Shown: positions 26,850 to 37,143 of the stretch, one piece after another
How the letters are laid out: every line of letters begins with the position of its first letter
How positions within the stretch are numbered: the first letter of the stretch is position 1
Origin: Chitinophaga filiformis
GTDB lineage: Bacteria; Bacteroidota; Bacteroidia; Chitinophagales; Chitinophagaceae
Length of the DNA stretch: 64,000 nt
Direction: 5' to 3'
Assembly (NCBI RefSeq): GCF_900102545.1
Contig: NZ_FNBN01000003.1
Span: forward strand, 797,461 to 861,460
Made by a program: the position numbers and the translations under genes
Notes under the pieces: generated by a model
Database searches by the model: none
Told to the model about the DNA's origin: nothing
Seen by the model: the letters and a program-made list of their open reading frames with translations, nothing else

Positions 26850-27221
26850 ATGAAAAATACCGCTATCAGTACTGATATTAACGATTATGTTGTAAGAAAA
26901 GAACAAAAAGAATGGCAACCGTTGGTTGAAAAAGGTATCCATTATAAGGGCATTTCAGTAATATCCCTTCATTACGATCAGCTGAAGGAACGATCAACGA
27001 CTATTCTGTTAAGGTTTGAACCAGGAGCTTCCTATCCGTATCATAACCATCCGGCAGGGGAGGAAGTGTATGTATTAAGTGGAACCGCCATTTTTGAAAA
27101 TGTTGAATTATCGGAAGGGGATTATTTATATACTCCGCCTGGCTTCAGGCATTCCGTTACAACAACAACAGGTTGCACTTTGCTGTTTATTGTTCCGGAG
27201 GAGGTGGAGATATTAGTGTAG
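26850..27221 (+). CDS. Cupin-domain protein (ChrR-like)
   Basis: A 123-residue single cupin. Motif 1 is seen in RFEPGASYPYHNHPAGEEVYVLSGTAIF (shown here in part as SYPYHNHPAGEEVYVLSG), with H-x-H and E, and motif 2 in YTPPGFRHSVTTTTG. These residues bind a divalent metal. Similar ChrR cupin proteins respond to oxidants. It is the last gene of the AraC-DoxX-cupin cluster. Confidence 0.87.
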   Translation: MKNTAISTDINDYVVRKEQKEWQPLVEKGIHYKGISVISLHYDQLKERSTTILLRFEPGASYPYHNHPAGEEVYVLSGTAIFENVELSEGDYLYTPPGFRHSVTTTTGCTLLFIVPEEVEILV

Positions 27222-27633
27222 TGTCAGGCTCCAGTTTGTTTATTTTGAAGAATTTATTTGCTGATACGGTTACTGATATATTAGAAAGGTGTGAAGGGAG
27301 ACTGCAAGTTTATAGTTATTATTTACGTCCAGCGAAGTATGGAGGCGCTATTCCAAAGGCGGCGCCGCTATTTTTTGCTATATTAGTACTTAGTATTTTA
27401 CAAACAATCGCACACTTAAAGCGAAACTATAAATTATTGCACCGGCGCCAATGTGGAGCAAAAGCAAGTACATGGATTTTAAAGCAGGGATAAGTAAAAT
27501 TGATGACCACCTAAGACAGTTCCATCGCGGGCTCAAACGATAATAAACAAAAACGCCGGAGATTTAATCTCCGGCGTTTGTCATCGTGCCCGGTAGCGAT
27601 AAGTTTTTAAGCCGATTATATTCGATTACACTA
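27222..27633. other. Intergenic region with one strong hairpin
   Basis: About 410 bases between convergent genes. Short frames here lack protein-like features. The only clear element is the hairpin at 27551-27579. Confidence 0.5.
27551..27579. terminator. Bidirectional terminator (CGCCGGAGA family)
   Basis: A perfect 13-bp stem AAACGCCGGAGAT/ATCTCCGGCGTTT with loop TTA lies between the cupin gene (+) and the M4 protease gene (-). The same core occurs at 10558 and 43608. Confidence 0.85.
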
Positions 27634-30069
27634 TTATTGACCAATAATTAGCTGCTGTCTTTCTTTAGTTTTATCGTAATCTATTTCTAAATAATAAACG
27701 CCTATTCTCAGTCCACCGACATTAAGCTGAGCATTATTTACATTAGCGTATTTCTGTTTTCTTAACAAATTCCCCATTTGATCGTAAATACTGATGCTGG
27801 TGATCTGCGGAGCCACTGTTGCTTTTTGAGCCATTGGATCTGTATTCGATTTCGGCTGTATATTCACAGTACTGACTGCAGGATTAGGTGATACTGTAAA
27901 AACCAGGGAACGCGGACAGGAACTGTAAACTGTTACACCATCACGTACTGTCTCACCACAGGCGTTAGTAGCTGTAATATTGACGCCACCGCCACCATAT
28001 ACACTCACATAGGAGGATGGAGAGCTACTGCTATATATATTAATTGAGCTGCCGGATGTAGGTGTGGAGGTCCATGAATAATTACTAAGAGGCATATTGG
28101 GAGAGCAGTTGACCATCCAGCCCTGCCATGCACCATTACATGGTCCGCTCTGGGTAGAGGTAATATTCATCCTTGATACTGTACTTACAGCCTTTGTAGC
28201 AAAAATACAGTTCGGCAAGCTGGCGGTAAGCGTAAAATTGCCTGGGGAAGTCTTCGTTAAGGTCACGGAATTACCTGAGGCATTAAGGGTAACGTACCCG
28301 GCAGGTGCAACAGTCCATGTAACTGTTTGTCCGGCTGGTACACCGCTTACTGTATAAGTGGAGGATGAACAGAAGGCTGCTACGCCGGAAATTACCAGAT
28401 TCGCATTAGGTGGCGCGGCACCTATACCAACAGCATACCAGGCATCGGTGACTGCTTTCACCTGACAACTACCGGCGCCATATAACTCGGTAGCGGCATT
28501 GATGGTAGCTGTTCGTGCGTCAGCATACTGGCTTTGCGACTGGAGTTTACCAGTAGATTCTGCGTTCCATATAATATCAGCAGCAATTGAGATTCCCTGA
28601 CCTGTTACGGAATAGCTATTCCCAAGGTCATTGGTGCCACTGCCACCCTGACTTAAAAGATAAAACCAGTGACTGAGTACAGTACTGTTTTTATGCGGTT
28701 CATTATTATAGTCCCAGTAGGTGCCATGGTAGGTATCAGGATAAGATAATGAATTGGGATCAATCATAGAGCGAAGGCAGGGTTGTCCGTTTTTCATGAT
28801 TTCATCTCCTATCAGCCAGGTTTGTTTATAAGGTGTTGCATAGTATTCTATTACCGCACCCCATATGTCGCTGAGGCCTTCATTCATTGCCCCTTGTTCG
28901 CTGAAACCACCTGGAAGAGCGGCAGTAAACTGACAGATGCCATGTCCTATTTCATGGGCGATTACATCAAGCGAGGTGACTGCTTTAAATTGAGTAGTTC
29001 CATCCCCGTAAGTCATACTATGCATGGTAGGGTCCCAGAATGCATTGTCATTGTTGGAAAACTGGGAGTTTATTCCGTGCAGATCTGCATGTACATAACC
29101 AAATAATGTACCGCCCAGATTATCATAACTATTCCGGCCCCTCACAGAGGCCCAGTAGTCAAACACTTTCTCCGTACCCCAGTGAACATCATGACCGGCA
29201 TTGGCGGTGGTCCAGCCGGTACCTCCATTACTAAAGTCTGCCGCTGCCGAATAGTTGCTTCCGTTTTGCATGTCCAGTGTCTGTATCTGTGCACTGAGTG
29301 AACCAACAGTTCTGGTTTCTCTAAGACGGTAACCTCCGGTGTAGGAGTCGAGGGTAACACTTTGCCAACCATTGTACAAGGTCGTGACAAATCCGGGGGT
29401 ATTCGCGTCCATGATTAGTTGCTCCTTTCCAATCACATTTCCGGTAATAGCATCTACATATACGTTGTTGTCACTCAACGGCGCTACCGCATAGATGTGA
29501 AATTTGTAAGCCAGCCGGAACGAGTGGGTGATACTGTCATCCTTGATGATTACCAGTTCTCCTTTAGGGTAAAGGGTTGCTTTGGGATCTTTAGCTACTT
29601 CCTGATACCTTTTTTGAGTGAATTCATCTTCCCATCCGTAGGTCCTGGCATGAATAAAACCCAGTGCATTTTTCAGGGCAGTTTTTTCATCCACCTTCAC
29701 CTGCACTGAGGGTTTGCCGATGTCCTGAAAGAAGCCATTAGCTGATTCAATGATACCATTCTGTGAATGTACAGCATAGGTACCGGTGGGTACTTTGTAC
29801 CCCTTATAATACTGCTGATAAAGGCGATGATCACGGTCTTTATCTGTAATCACCTTATCAAGTCGCAGACTATCGCCTAATGACATCTTCAGGGTTTGTT
29901 TCATGAAATCCTGTGCGTTCGCAACTGGTTGAGGGCGTTTTTTTGTGTCCAGGCGCATAAATTTCACCTTACCGTTGCTGGCGGTATCCATTTGCAGGAT
30001 ACCCTGTTGCGCCCATAAACTTGTCTGTAATAGCATGAGGCATGCGATGAGTGTAAATTTGCTCTTCAT
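27634..30069 (-). CDS. Secreted M4 (thermolysin-like) metalloprotease with T9SS domain
   Basis: The start MKSKFTLIACLMLLQTSLWA gives a signal peptide. A fungalysin/thermolysin propeptide (FTP/PepSY-type, about 50-220) precedes the catalytic domain, with HEIGH at 372-376, where E373 is catalytic. The third zinc ligand is in NEGLSDIWGAVIEY, and HNSTVLSHWFYLL-like sequence carries the usual downstream His. After about residue 560 come Ig/PKD-like repeats, then a type A T9SS sorting domain beginning FTVSPNPAVSTVNI and ending with YYLEIDYDKTKERQQLIIG. It is exported and probably released as an active protease. Confidence 0.95.
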   Translation of the reverse strand: MKSKFTLIACLMLLQTSLWAQQGILQMDTASNGKVKFMRLDTKKRPQPVANAQDFMKQTLKMSLGDSLRLDKVITDKDRDHRLYQQYYKGYKVPTGTYAVHSQNGIIESANGFFQDIGKPSVQVKVDEKTALKNALGFIHARTYGWEDEFTQKRYQEVAKDPKATLYPKGELVIIKDDSITHSFRLAYKFHIYAVAPLSDNNVYVDAITGNVIGKEQLIMDANTPGFVTTLYNGWQSVTLDSYTGGYRLRETRTVGSLSAQIQTLDMQNGSNYSAAADFSNGGTGWTTANAGHDVHWGTEKVFDYWASVRGRNSYDNLGGTLFGYVHADLHGINSQFSNNDNAFWDPTMHSMTYGDGTTQFKAVTSLDVIAHEIGHGICQFTAALPGGFSEQGAMNEGLSDIWGAVIEYYATPYKQTWLIGDEIMKNGQPCLRSMIDPNSLSYPDTYHGTYWDYNNEPHKNSTVLSHWFYLLSQGGSGTNDLGNSYSVTGQGISIAADIIWNAESTGKLQSQSQYADARTATINAATELYGAGSCQVKAVTDAWYAVGIGAAPPNANLVISGVAAFCSSSTYTVSGVPAGQTVTWTVAPAGYVTLNASGNSVTLTKTSPGNFTLTASLPNCIFATKAVSTVSRMNITSTQSGPCNGAWQGWMVNCSPNMPLSNYSWTSTPTSGSSINIYSSSSPSSYVSVYGGGGVNITATNACGETVRDGVTVYSSCPRSLVFTVSPNPAVSTVNIQPKSNTDPMAQKATVAPQITSISIYDQMGNLLRKQKYANVNNAQLNVGGLRIGVYYLEIDYDKTKERQQLIIGQ

Positions 30070-30084
30070 AAGTGGAATATTCAT

Positions 30085-30527
30085 TGAGGGTTAAAAATAA
30101 GGTCCTTAAGGCTTCGTAATAGGTATAACAACAATCGCTAACGTGGCATAACGTAACTAATATAACGAATAAATCGGAATTACAATTTATTTCAAGATAT
30201 TTTTGTATGCCATTCATAGTGATTTCAAGAACCAGGCTGCATTATTATACTCCATACTAAAAGCCACGCGGACCAGAGAGATAAACAAGGTTAGTATCAA
30301 CCCGAACAGGCATTTGCGTTCCCAGGGAGGAGGTTTCGGCTACCAAACACAGTATTTACAGTTTATTTACAAAGGTTACATTTTTATTTACAATCCAATT
30401 CCCATCAGCCGAAAAATATCAAAGTAGTTTTGCTGAATCAACTTTGATAGCATATGAAAAATAACTGCCCTACCTGCTATTTTATGTTGATTATTAATCA
30501 CTATGTTTTACTCTAAATTTTAAAAAA
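30085..30527. other. Intergenic region with phased ATTTACA repeats
   Basis: About 440 bases between divergent genes. No supported ORF. ATTTACA occurs at 30354, 30365 and 30386, with a weaker GGTTACA at 30374, so the copies are spaced about one helical turn apart. This may be a regulator-binding array for either flanking gene. Confidence 0.45.
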
Positions 30528-31574
30528 ATGAAAAGATTATTTGTGTTTGTCCCGGCTGGGCTTCTGGTATTATTTCTATTAAATTCTTTTGTGCTAAAAG
30601 AAAGGGATGCGGCCAAAGTAATTAGAAATAAATCAGCGCTTGTAAATATCGTTTTCAAATCTACCGATGGAGGACAAACATGGCAGGACATCAGCAAAGG
30701 GCTGCCAGAAAATTTGCGGGAAGATGGTATCAAGGGAAATAGGTTCTTTGCAAATGATAAAGGGCTGTTTTTAAGGATTGGAAACGGACTCTATCACAGT
30801 ACACCAAATGCCACAGCGCCTTTTTGGACCAAAGAGATTCTCCCTGACGGAGATAGCAGCATGTCCTCTGGTAAGTCCGGGGTATCTGCCTTCAATTACT
30901 GGGGGGTAAATTTGAAAACAACAAGCGGAACGAGTGTATGGTCGCCGATATTCGAAAATTATCACGAGCCACGAATACGCAGCGTTTTCGAAACAGCCGC
31001 AGGTGCAATTTTTCTCGGCACTGACAGAGGCTTTTTTAAAACTACTAACAATGGACAAACCTGGAAACATGTTCATACCGGAGACCTGGTAGGGCATTTG
31101 GCAGAGTTGGATGGTGTACTGGTGGCGATCAGTATGAGAAAGATAATAAGATCGACCGATAATGGCGAAAACTGGTCGGTGGTGAGCAGTGGTGACGGTG
31201 TGGCTTTCGATGTAAAACAGATCAAAGGTGGATTCGCTGCTATCACTTCCAGTTCGGCGTCTGATACCAGGGGGCTAAGCACGTCCTATGACGGTGGTAA
31301 AACCTGGCAGCCCATTGATGCCGGCCTTCAGGACAAAGTTTTTATTGATTCAATATGGCGGACCTGGAATGATCGCCCTAATATGCAAGCCTTTATGACT
31401 CCCATTATCCAGGTTGGTGAAAACTTCTTTTGTGCTCATCCTGACGGCATTTTCAAATCGTCAGACAAGGGAAAAACATGGACATTATTACTTCCTTCTA
31501 TAGAAAAGAAGGTCTTCAATGTATTTGTTTCAGGCAACGTGATCTATGCCATACCCAGCAAGGGAGGATGTTGA
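30528..31574 (+). CDS. BNR/sialidase-like beta-propeller protein
   Basis: The 348-residue protein begins with a membrane segment (LFVFVPAGLLVLFLLNSFVL), either a signal peptide or an anchor. At least five Asp-box/BNR repeats follow (STDGGQTWQDI, TTNNGQTWKHV, STDNGENWSVV, SYDGGKTWQPI, SSDKGKTWTLL). No catalytic residues of sialidases are evident. It may bind or scaffold outside the cytoplasm. It is convergent with the GH74-like gene, which uses the same repeat type. Confidence 0.82.
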   Translation: MKRLFVFVPAGLLVLFLLNSFVLKERDAAKVIRNKSALVNIVFKSTDGGQTWQDISKGLPENLREDGIKGNRFFANDKGLFLRIGNGLYHSTPNATAPFWTKEILPDGDSSMSSGKSGVSAFNYWGVNLKTTSGTSVWSPIFENYHEPRIRSVFETAAGAIFLGTDRGFFKTTNNGQTWKHVHTGDLVGHLAELDGVLVAISMRKIIRSTDNGENWSVVSSGDGVAFDVKQIKGGFAAITSSSASDTRGLSTSYDGGKTWQPIDAGLQDKVFIDSIWRTWNDRPNMQAFMTPIIQVGENFFCAHPDGIFKSSDKGKTWTLLLPSIEKKVFNVFVSGNVIYAIPSKGGC

Positions 31575-31626
31575 AAACTTAGGTTAACATTTGTTCCATG
31601 GCGGACTCAGAAGAGTATGGAAAAAG

Positions 31627-31652
31627 AAAGGTCGGAGATATCTCCGACCTTT
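31627..31652. terminator. Perfect 26-base palindrome terminator
   Basis: The half-site AAAGGTCGGAGAT is followed directly by its complement. It lies 53 bases after the BNR gene, with the second hairpin just downstream. Confidence 0.75.
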
Positions 31653-31667
31653 CGGCTAGTGTGCCTG

Positions 31668-31705
31668 GTTATTGGGAATGCTTCCTGCGAAGCATTCCCA
31701 ATAAC
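31668..31705. terminator. 17-bp hairpin next to the GH74-like gene
   Basis: GTTATTGGGAATGCTTC pairs perfectly with its complement around the loop CTGC. It is 14 bases from the 3' end of the GH74-like gene (-), so it probably terminates or protects that transcript, while the palindrome at 31627 serves the convergent gene. Confidence 0.75.
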
Positions 31706-31719
31706 TGATGAGAAATTTT

Positions 31720-34700
31720 TTATTCTACGATGAGCTTCTTGGTGAAGCTACCTGCATTCGAAATTATCCGCACTATGTAGAGCCCTGTCTTAAGCTGCGA
31801 ATTGATCTGTATCCTGTTACCACCCTGAGCATTCCTTGTATAAACCAATCTGCCCAGGTTATCATAAATACTTACGACAGCATTTTTTGCAGATCCCGGA
31901 AGAAGGATCATAAACTGTCCGCCATTGGAGGGGTTTGGATACAGGCTAACGGCATCCTCATTGATTATGTTCGCCTGCAATGCCATTCTGGCTCCCTGGT
32001 CCGGAACGAACGGGGAGAGATAGTTTCCGGCGATCACCTGTTGTGTAATGCCGGGGCCCTGCCAGGCTACAGCTACATTATCTCCTCCACTGGCTTCCTT
32101 CTGAAGCACTTCGATGTAATATTTTTGGCCGGCAGTGAGGTTAATGGTAACAGACTGCTGTGTGCTGTACTTATTCCATTCTCTCGAATTCGTCCATCCG
32201 CTCACGTAAGCGATCCTGGATGCGTTAGCCGGGTTCTCATTGGTGCTCAGGTATAGCTCGGTGTTATCATCGCCCGCTACCCAGAAGGTGTAGCTTCCGG
32301 TTGCAGACGGATAGATATATCCGCGGATCCTTGCTCCATAGTTATCTGCCCAGTTTGTGGGGCCCTCCAGGCTGGTGAGCTGCCCACTGCCGGTAGGGTT
32401 GTTTGGATAATTGGCGCTGGAGGTCAGGTTGCTGATAGCAGTTCCGCTGATTCCCGTCCAGTATTCTCTCAGTATAGAACCGGTAACAGTGAGGCTAAAG
32501 GCCTGCGAGCTTTGACATCCGCCGCTATTGGTATAGGTGGCCACATAGTTACCTGCCTGGTTCGCCTGGATATTCGAAATGCCTGCTTCACGGGTAGTAG
32601 CAGTAAAATTATTCGGCCCACTCCAGCTCCACGATCCTCCCTGCACAGGCTGCGGGCCAAACAGCACACTGCCACCTGTACTTAAAGAAGCGCTGGCTGT
32701 CTGCTGCCAGCTTCCGCCATTAAGCTGTACGTACGGAGTAATGGCAGAAGGCGTACAAGCTCCTGATTCGATAGAAACCAGACCTCGTCCTACTGTACTC
32801 ATATATACACGTCCGAATACGTTCATATCTCCCATTACAAAATTGCCGTTCCCCGGACCACCCCACTCATGGGCGTCGTCGTTTATGCGTGTCCACGAAG
32901 CGCCTTGGTCTGTGGAACGGAAAATACCTTTAACTCCGCCAACAGTTCCCCAAATATAAACGGCAGGATAGGTAGCCCCCGTTGCGGCTTTACCAAATCC
33001 AACAGCTCCGCAATAAGTAACATTGGAAACAGTCGTCCAGGAAGTTCCATTATTTGTAGTATACGTTAGTCCATTCGACAGTGCCACCCACACATGTCCT
33101 TCATTACCGGGAACAGCCCTCGCACGACGTGAACCACCTGAACCGGGATTGGATGACGATGCGGTAAAACTTACACCTTTGTTGGTACTTACTAGTAGCT
33201 GTCCGCTACCGGGATTATAAATGTAAAATTTATTGGCATTTACGTAATCTGCTATTGGATGAGCATCCTGAACGTTAGTAACTCCTGTACTTGTCCATGA
33301 TCCTCCATTATTTGTTGAATAATAAGTTGTACTTCCGCCGCCTGGACAATGAAGTGTCGTATTTCCATCCGCTGACAATGCTACTTTACCATAACCGCCG
33401 CCATTAGTAGCAGCTGCCGGCGTCCAGCTTGTCCCCTGATCGGTAGAGTAGTATAATTTATCCGTAGCTCTTACTACTTTATTGATATTATTTGCGGCAA
33501 AGGCTATACCGTTATTAGAAGTAACGGTAGGAGTATGTACCTGTGCCGGATAAGCATAAACATCTGAATACGCTGCTCCATATTGGTCTCCTACTGCTGA
33601 AATAAATTTACCACCAGGAATACTTATGGCATCAAGTACAACCGTTTCTTCCATTCCCTTTACATCAAATTTCCAGGAAGTGGTGGATGCATTGATATCA
33701 TCGCAGGTAAAAAGTCCATTACCAGATATGACCCTTACTCTGGCGGTATTTAAAGGATCAAAGTCAATGCTGCCTGTCCAATGTATCCCACGGCTGGTGA
33801 TCCAATCAATGCCATTGGTGTTTAGCGTACTTGTGGACGACAACTTTGAGGTCCAGGTACTTCCCCCGTCGGTAGATAAGAAAATAAAATCTGCCCATGT
33901 GTTGCCAAACTGGTTGTTATTCCAGACGTTGGTAGTTGAAGCAATAATCCTGTTAGTGTTTGCCGGATCAACACATATGCCGCTATAAGGATAATTATTC
34001 CCATTTGGAGTGATGTTGGTCCAGGTTCCCGTAGCGGTAGCAAGTTTGTAAACTCTTCCGCTGCTACCGTTTGATGGCCCCTCAGCATCCGCCATTGCCA
34101 CATATAAAGTAGAATTATCAGACGATAAAACAGCCCTATGGGGCATAAATGAATTGTCGGGCTGAATTGCAGTGAAAGTGCTGCCTCCGTCGGTACTCTT
34201 ATATATATTATTGCCTCCGGTGCGGGAAACTCCTATATAAATAGTTTTGGTAACTCCTCCCGAAACACTGGAAGGGTCAAACACTACAAAGCAGATTCCG
34301 TTCCCATTGCTTGTTGTTGTTACTCCATTCCAGGCCAGGGTCCAGCTGGAGCCTCCGTTGGTACTTTTCCATAAACCATTTGCTCTTGTGCCGCAAAAAA
34401 GGATGTTACTGTTATTAGGATCCACTGCCAGGCGTTCTCCGTTGGATCTTCCCAGTCCATTTCCATGAGCAGTGAATTGTGAGGTTACTACCACTTCAGT
34501 AAATGTATTTCCCTTATCTGTGGATTTCAAGATCGCTGTTTTTCCTCCGTTAAAGTAAGAAGTTCCTGCAAGGATATATAGATTGTTTGCATTCTGAGGA
34601 TCCAGCGCCAGCGCTTCCACCCCCTGGTATGTAGTTTGATCCTCTGAAGTCCAATCGAGTAAAGGAAGCCATTTTGAATTTACTGCATCCCAACGGTAAG

Positions 34701-34905
34701 CGCCTCCAACATCTGTGCGGCAGTAAATATCGCCTGATGTTTTATGACTTATAATTCCTGATACAAAACCGCCTCCACCCAAGGCTACATTACCAAAGGT
34801 TTGTCCAATCAGTTTTGTTTGTGAAAAGCAAAAAAGAATCAGCAAAAAGGCCCCTAAAAATCGTGGTCGACAATAAAAAGGGCTGAAATCGTTAGTTTTT
34901 GTCAT
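31720..34905 (-). CDS. GH74-like xyloglucanase with PA14 and T9SS domains
   Basis: The 1061-residue protein has a signal peptide (residues about 15-36). Two seven-bladed propellers follow, rich in Asp-boxes (STDKGNTFTEV, STDGGSTWTSK, STDQGASWTRI). The N-terminal block GGGGFVSGIISHKTSGDIYC RTDVGGAYRW is characteristic of GH74. Candidate catalytic acids are D65 in RTDVGGAYRW and D440 in SAVGDQYGAAYSD, in the same places as the GH74 pair. After about residue 730 come an Ig-like domain, a PA14 domain (ILREYWTGISGTAISNL to VAVAWQGPG) and a type A sorting domain (SLYPNPSNGG to LKTGLYIVRII). It probably cuts xyloglucan or a related beta-glucan at the surface or outside the cell. Confidence 0.88.
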   Translation of the reverse strand: MTKTNDFSPFYCRPRFLGAFLLILFCFSQTKLIGQTFGNVALGGGGFVSGIISHKTSGDIYCRTDVGGAYRWDAVNSKWLPLLDWTSEDQTTYQGVEALALDPQNANNLYILAGTSYFNGGKTAILKSTDKGNTFTEVVVTSQFTAHGNGLGRSNGERLAVDPNNSNILFCGTRANGLWKSTNGGSSWTLAWNGVTTTSNGNGICFVVFDPSSVSGGVTKTIYIGVSRTGGNNIYKSTDGGSTFTAIQPDNSFMPHRAVLSSDNSTLYVAMADAEGPSNGSSGRVYKLATATGTWTNITPNGNNYPYSGICVDPANTNRIIASTTNVWNNNQFGNTWADFIFLSTDGGSTWTSKLSSTSTLNTNGIDWITSRGIHWTGSIDFDPLNTARVRVISGNGLFTCDDINASTTSWKFDVKGMEETVVLDAISIPGGKFISAVGDQYGAAYSDVYAYPAQVHTPTVTSNNGIAFAANNINKVVRATDKLYYSTDQGTSWTPAAATNGGGYGKVALSADGNTTLHCPGGGSTTYYSTNNGGSWTSTGVTNVQDAHPIADYVNANKFYIYNPGSGQLLVSTNKGVSFTASSSNPGSGGSRRARAVPGNEGHVWVALSNGLTYTTNNGTSWTTVSNVTYCGAVGFGKAATGATYPAVYIWGTVGGVKGIFRSTDQGASWTRINDDAHEWGGPGNGNFVMGDMNVFGRVYMSTVGRGLVSIESGACTPSAITPYVQLNGGSWQQTASASLSTGGSVLFGPQPVQGGSWSWSGPNNFTATTREAGISNIQANQAGNYVATYTNSGGCQSSQAFSLTVTGSILREYWTGISGTAISNLTSSANYPNNPTGSGQLTSLEGPTNWADNYGARIRGYIYPSATGSYTFWVAGDDNTELYLSTNENPANASRIAYVSGWTNSREWNKYSTQQSVTINLTAGQKYYIEVLQKEASGGDNVAVAWQGPGITQQVIAGNYLSPFVPDQGARMALQANIINEDAVSLYPNPSNGGQFMILLPGSAKNAVVSIYDNLGRLVYTRNAQGGNRIQINSQLKTGLYIVRIISNAGSFTKKLIVE

Positions 34906-35472
34906 AAATATGGTTTTTTAATAATGAATGTGGTTTATAGTGCTTCTCTCGTTGCAAAGGTTGATTTAATAGATCTTGAGGCGCGCCAGGCTGCCTGACG
35001 AACGATCTGACGATATGACATTACATGGAAATAGACCAGGGAAGGTTATCGGCAGTAAACATATTTTCATAACGGGCAATTCTCTCTTTATTGAGTGCTG
35101 TAAAACTACCGGATGTTCTTTGAGGGCAAGGCGGTTAAATGTTACAGATTGTGGTAACAAATGTTGCAGCCCCGGATTTTTATACGATTTTTCCGGTTAA
35201 ACTCCTTTTAGGGTCCTTTACAAATTATGAAGGAGTCAACAAAATTCTTTCTTCTAAAGACTGGCTGAAAATTTCGGAGCTATTGAACCCGGCTTATATG
35301 CAATTTTGGCACTGGAGATACCACTTTTCCGGTAACCGGAGGGCTATTTCAAACGGATGGAGCATGTGGTCACCAAAGCAGAATGCCCCGAAAAACGGGG
35401 CATTCCAGGTCTTATTTTGTCTACCAATATTCAAATTGTTGTGAAAGAATAGTTTAGATGGTAGGTAGGTTT
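34906..35472. other. Intergenic region without a supported gene
   Basis: About 565 bases between two - strand genes. It should contain the GH74 promoter near 34930-35000. One frame of about 100 codons (35139-35444) runs straight through the hairpin at 35381 and is not accepted as a gene. Confidence 0.45.
35381..35405. terminator. Hairpin terminator near the ChaN/TraB-like gene
   Basis: A 10-bp GC-rich stem GAATGCCCCG/CGGGGCATTC surrounds AAAAA. It is 68 bases beyond the 3' end of the gene at 35473 (-). Confidence 0.65.
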
Positions 35473-36750
35473 TTATTTGACTTCCAAACTAAACTGGCTA
35501 TATTCTCCCCTGGCGTTTTTCTTCACGATCGTATGCATACCTTTATACAGCAACAAAGGGCGTACATGTTTATTATCAACATAAACCACGTCAGTAGCTA
35601 TAGCATTTTCGTGCTCCTTCTTCAATTCTCCGGGGTTATAAGCACTGAATACACAACCACAATCTTTCATTAGTGCGGGTTTTAACCAGGTGACTACCCT
35701 CTTTTCTACGTCCTTAAACAGAAAGCCAGGGCGCCCGAGGGAGTCCTTAAAGCTGGCATTGAAAATGGAATAATCTACCGGGTAGAAGTCACCATAGTAA
35801 TTCCAGGTCCTTTTAGTTATATTGTCGACTAATACAAAGGCCTCAGCCCTGCGGATCGTGTCATTGGTCAATGTATCAATAACAATTTGTTTTTCATTTA
35901 ACTCTGTCTGATCGATGGTAAGGACATCTTCATAATTGAGGAGCCGGCGTAACTGGCTGCCCATCATCGGACCCGACTCATTGATGTGAGCATAGCCGGC
36001 ATGAATGATAAACCTTGATTTTGGATTGGCACGGATAACTGCCAGAATATTTTTCGCCTGTTGTTGTTCCCTTAATGATGTAAATACATTTTGTATTACT
36101 TCCCCTTTCTCATTTTTTATAATCATTGCGGAATCCCTGGGTTGATAACTAATATATTTCATAGAACCATTTTTGTCAAGCACGACGCTGTCGTCCCATG
36201 TAGGCCGTACTATATACTCATAGGCCCTGACTTTATAACCCTTCTTTGCCGCATACCTGATCAGCGAGGCATAAGTCGGTTCATTCAGAAAATGGCCTTC
36301 GTCTTTTACAGGATAAGCTCTTTTATCCAACTGGTTGTTGGGCAGGATACCTTCCGCAAGGAAAACATTATAGCCCTGTTGATATAAGGCACTTAAAAGC
36401 GATTTAGTAAATAGTCTATGCTGCGGGCGGTAATGTGCTTCATTGATCAATATGATTCGATGTTTCGCTGCTTCTCTGAGAATAAGTTCGCGGGCATCAA
36501 GAACATGCTTATTATGAAGCGTAATTCGAACAGGAGCCTTTGGTGTAACGATCGAATCTTCATATACCATACTTTCATGGTAATATCCCGCAACTGACAA
36601 CGCGGACAGATTCGTTTCTGCAGCAGCAGGCGACCTGTTGTTCCGCGTGATAATGGAGTCTGCAAAATCATAGCAGGGATTGCCAGATTCGTGCTGATCT
36701 GCCGATAATGAAATGATAAGACAAAGAAGAGGAATGATAACGAGTTTCAT
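35473..36750 (-). CDS. Secreted protein resembling ChaN/erythromycin-esterase-type folds
   Basis: The 425-residue protein has a signal peptide (MKLVIIPLLCLIISLSA). A domain follows with HRIILINEAHYRPQHRLFTK, GYNVFLAEGIL, YASLIRYAAKKGYKVRAYEY and SRFIIHAGYAHINESG. The pattern of E-x-H near the start and a late H-x-G-x-x-H is shared by the TraB/ChaN/EreA superfamily, which binds metal or heme or hydrolyses esters. I cannot choose between these. It has no obvious operon partner. Confidence 0.6.
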   Translation of the reverse strand: MKLVIIPLLCLIISLSADQHESGNPCYDFADSIITRNNRSPAAAETNLSALSVAGYYHESMVYEDSIVTPKAPVRITLHNKHVLDARELILREAAKHRIILINEAHYRPQHRLFTKSLLSALYQQGYNVFLAEGILPNNQLDKRAYPVKDEGHFLNEPTYASLIRYAAKKGYKVRAYEYIVRPTWDDSVVLDKNGSMKYISYQPRDSAMIIKNEKGEVIQNVFTSLREQQQAKNILAVIRANPKSRFIIHAGYAHINESGPMMGSQLRRLLNYEDVLTIDQTELNEKQIVIDTLTNDTIRRAEAFVLVDNITKRTWNYYGDFYPVDYSIFNASFKDSLGRPGFLFKDVEKRVVTWLKPALMKDCGCVFSAYNPGELKKEHENAIATDVVYVDNKHVRPLLLYKGMHTIVKKNARGEYSQFSLEVK

Positions 36751-37143
36751 TGGTGTGGTTTATATTTAAAACCTGCACTGATATATTCAGCTTGGTTGTT
36801 TTTATAATACAGTACCAAACGATCCTCCGATTCCGGGAATAACGCCATCATCAACAACATATGAGAAAATCCCGTGATCGTGACATTCGTTTAAGATCAG
36901 GGAATAAGGAAATAGTCGCTATGAGTTGCACGAATTGGGGATGTTGGTCGATAATCATGAGTAATCCTGTAAATTAACGGACCGACTATTGAAATAGTAT
37001 ATTTTTTGGTAATAACTTTTATATATACACTCCGCTACCGGCACTTAAAATGCAGTTCATAAGTATTGCATGACCTCCCAATTGATCATCGTTTAATTGC
37101 CAATGTACCTTTTATTGGGGAGTCTACAGTTTAGTTGCTAATA
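36751..37143. other. Intergenic region, nothing recognised
   Basis: About 390 AT-rich bases between two - strand genes. No ORF of protein-like composition and no strong hairpin was found. Confidence 0.4.

Noticed and set aside
27173..27493. A + strand frame overlapping the cupin gene end
   Set aside because: It begins inside the cupin gene in another frame and has no recognisable protein pattern.
35139..35444. A 101-codon + strand frame between two - strand genes
   Set aside because: It passes through the terminator hairpin at 35381 and lacks a plausible promoter; composition is not convincing.
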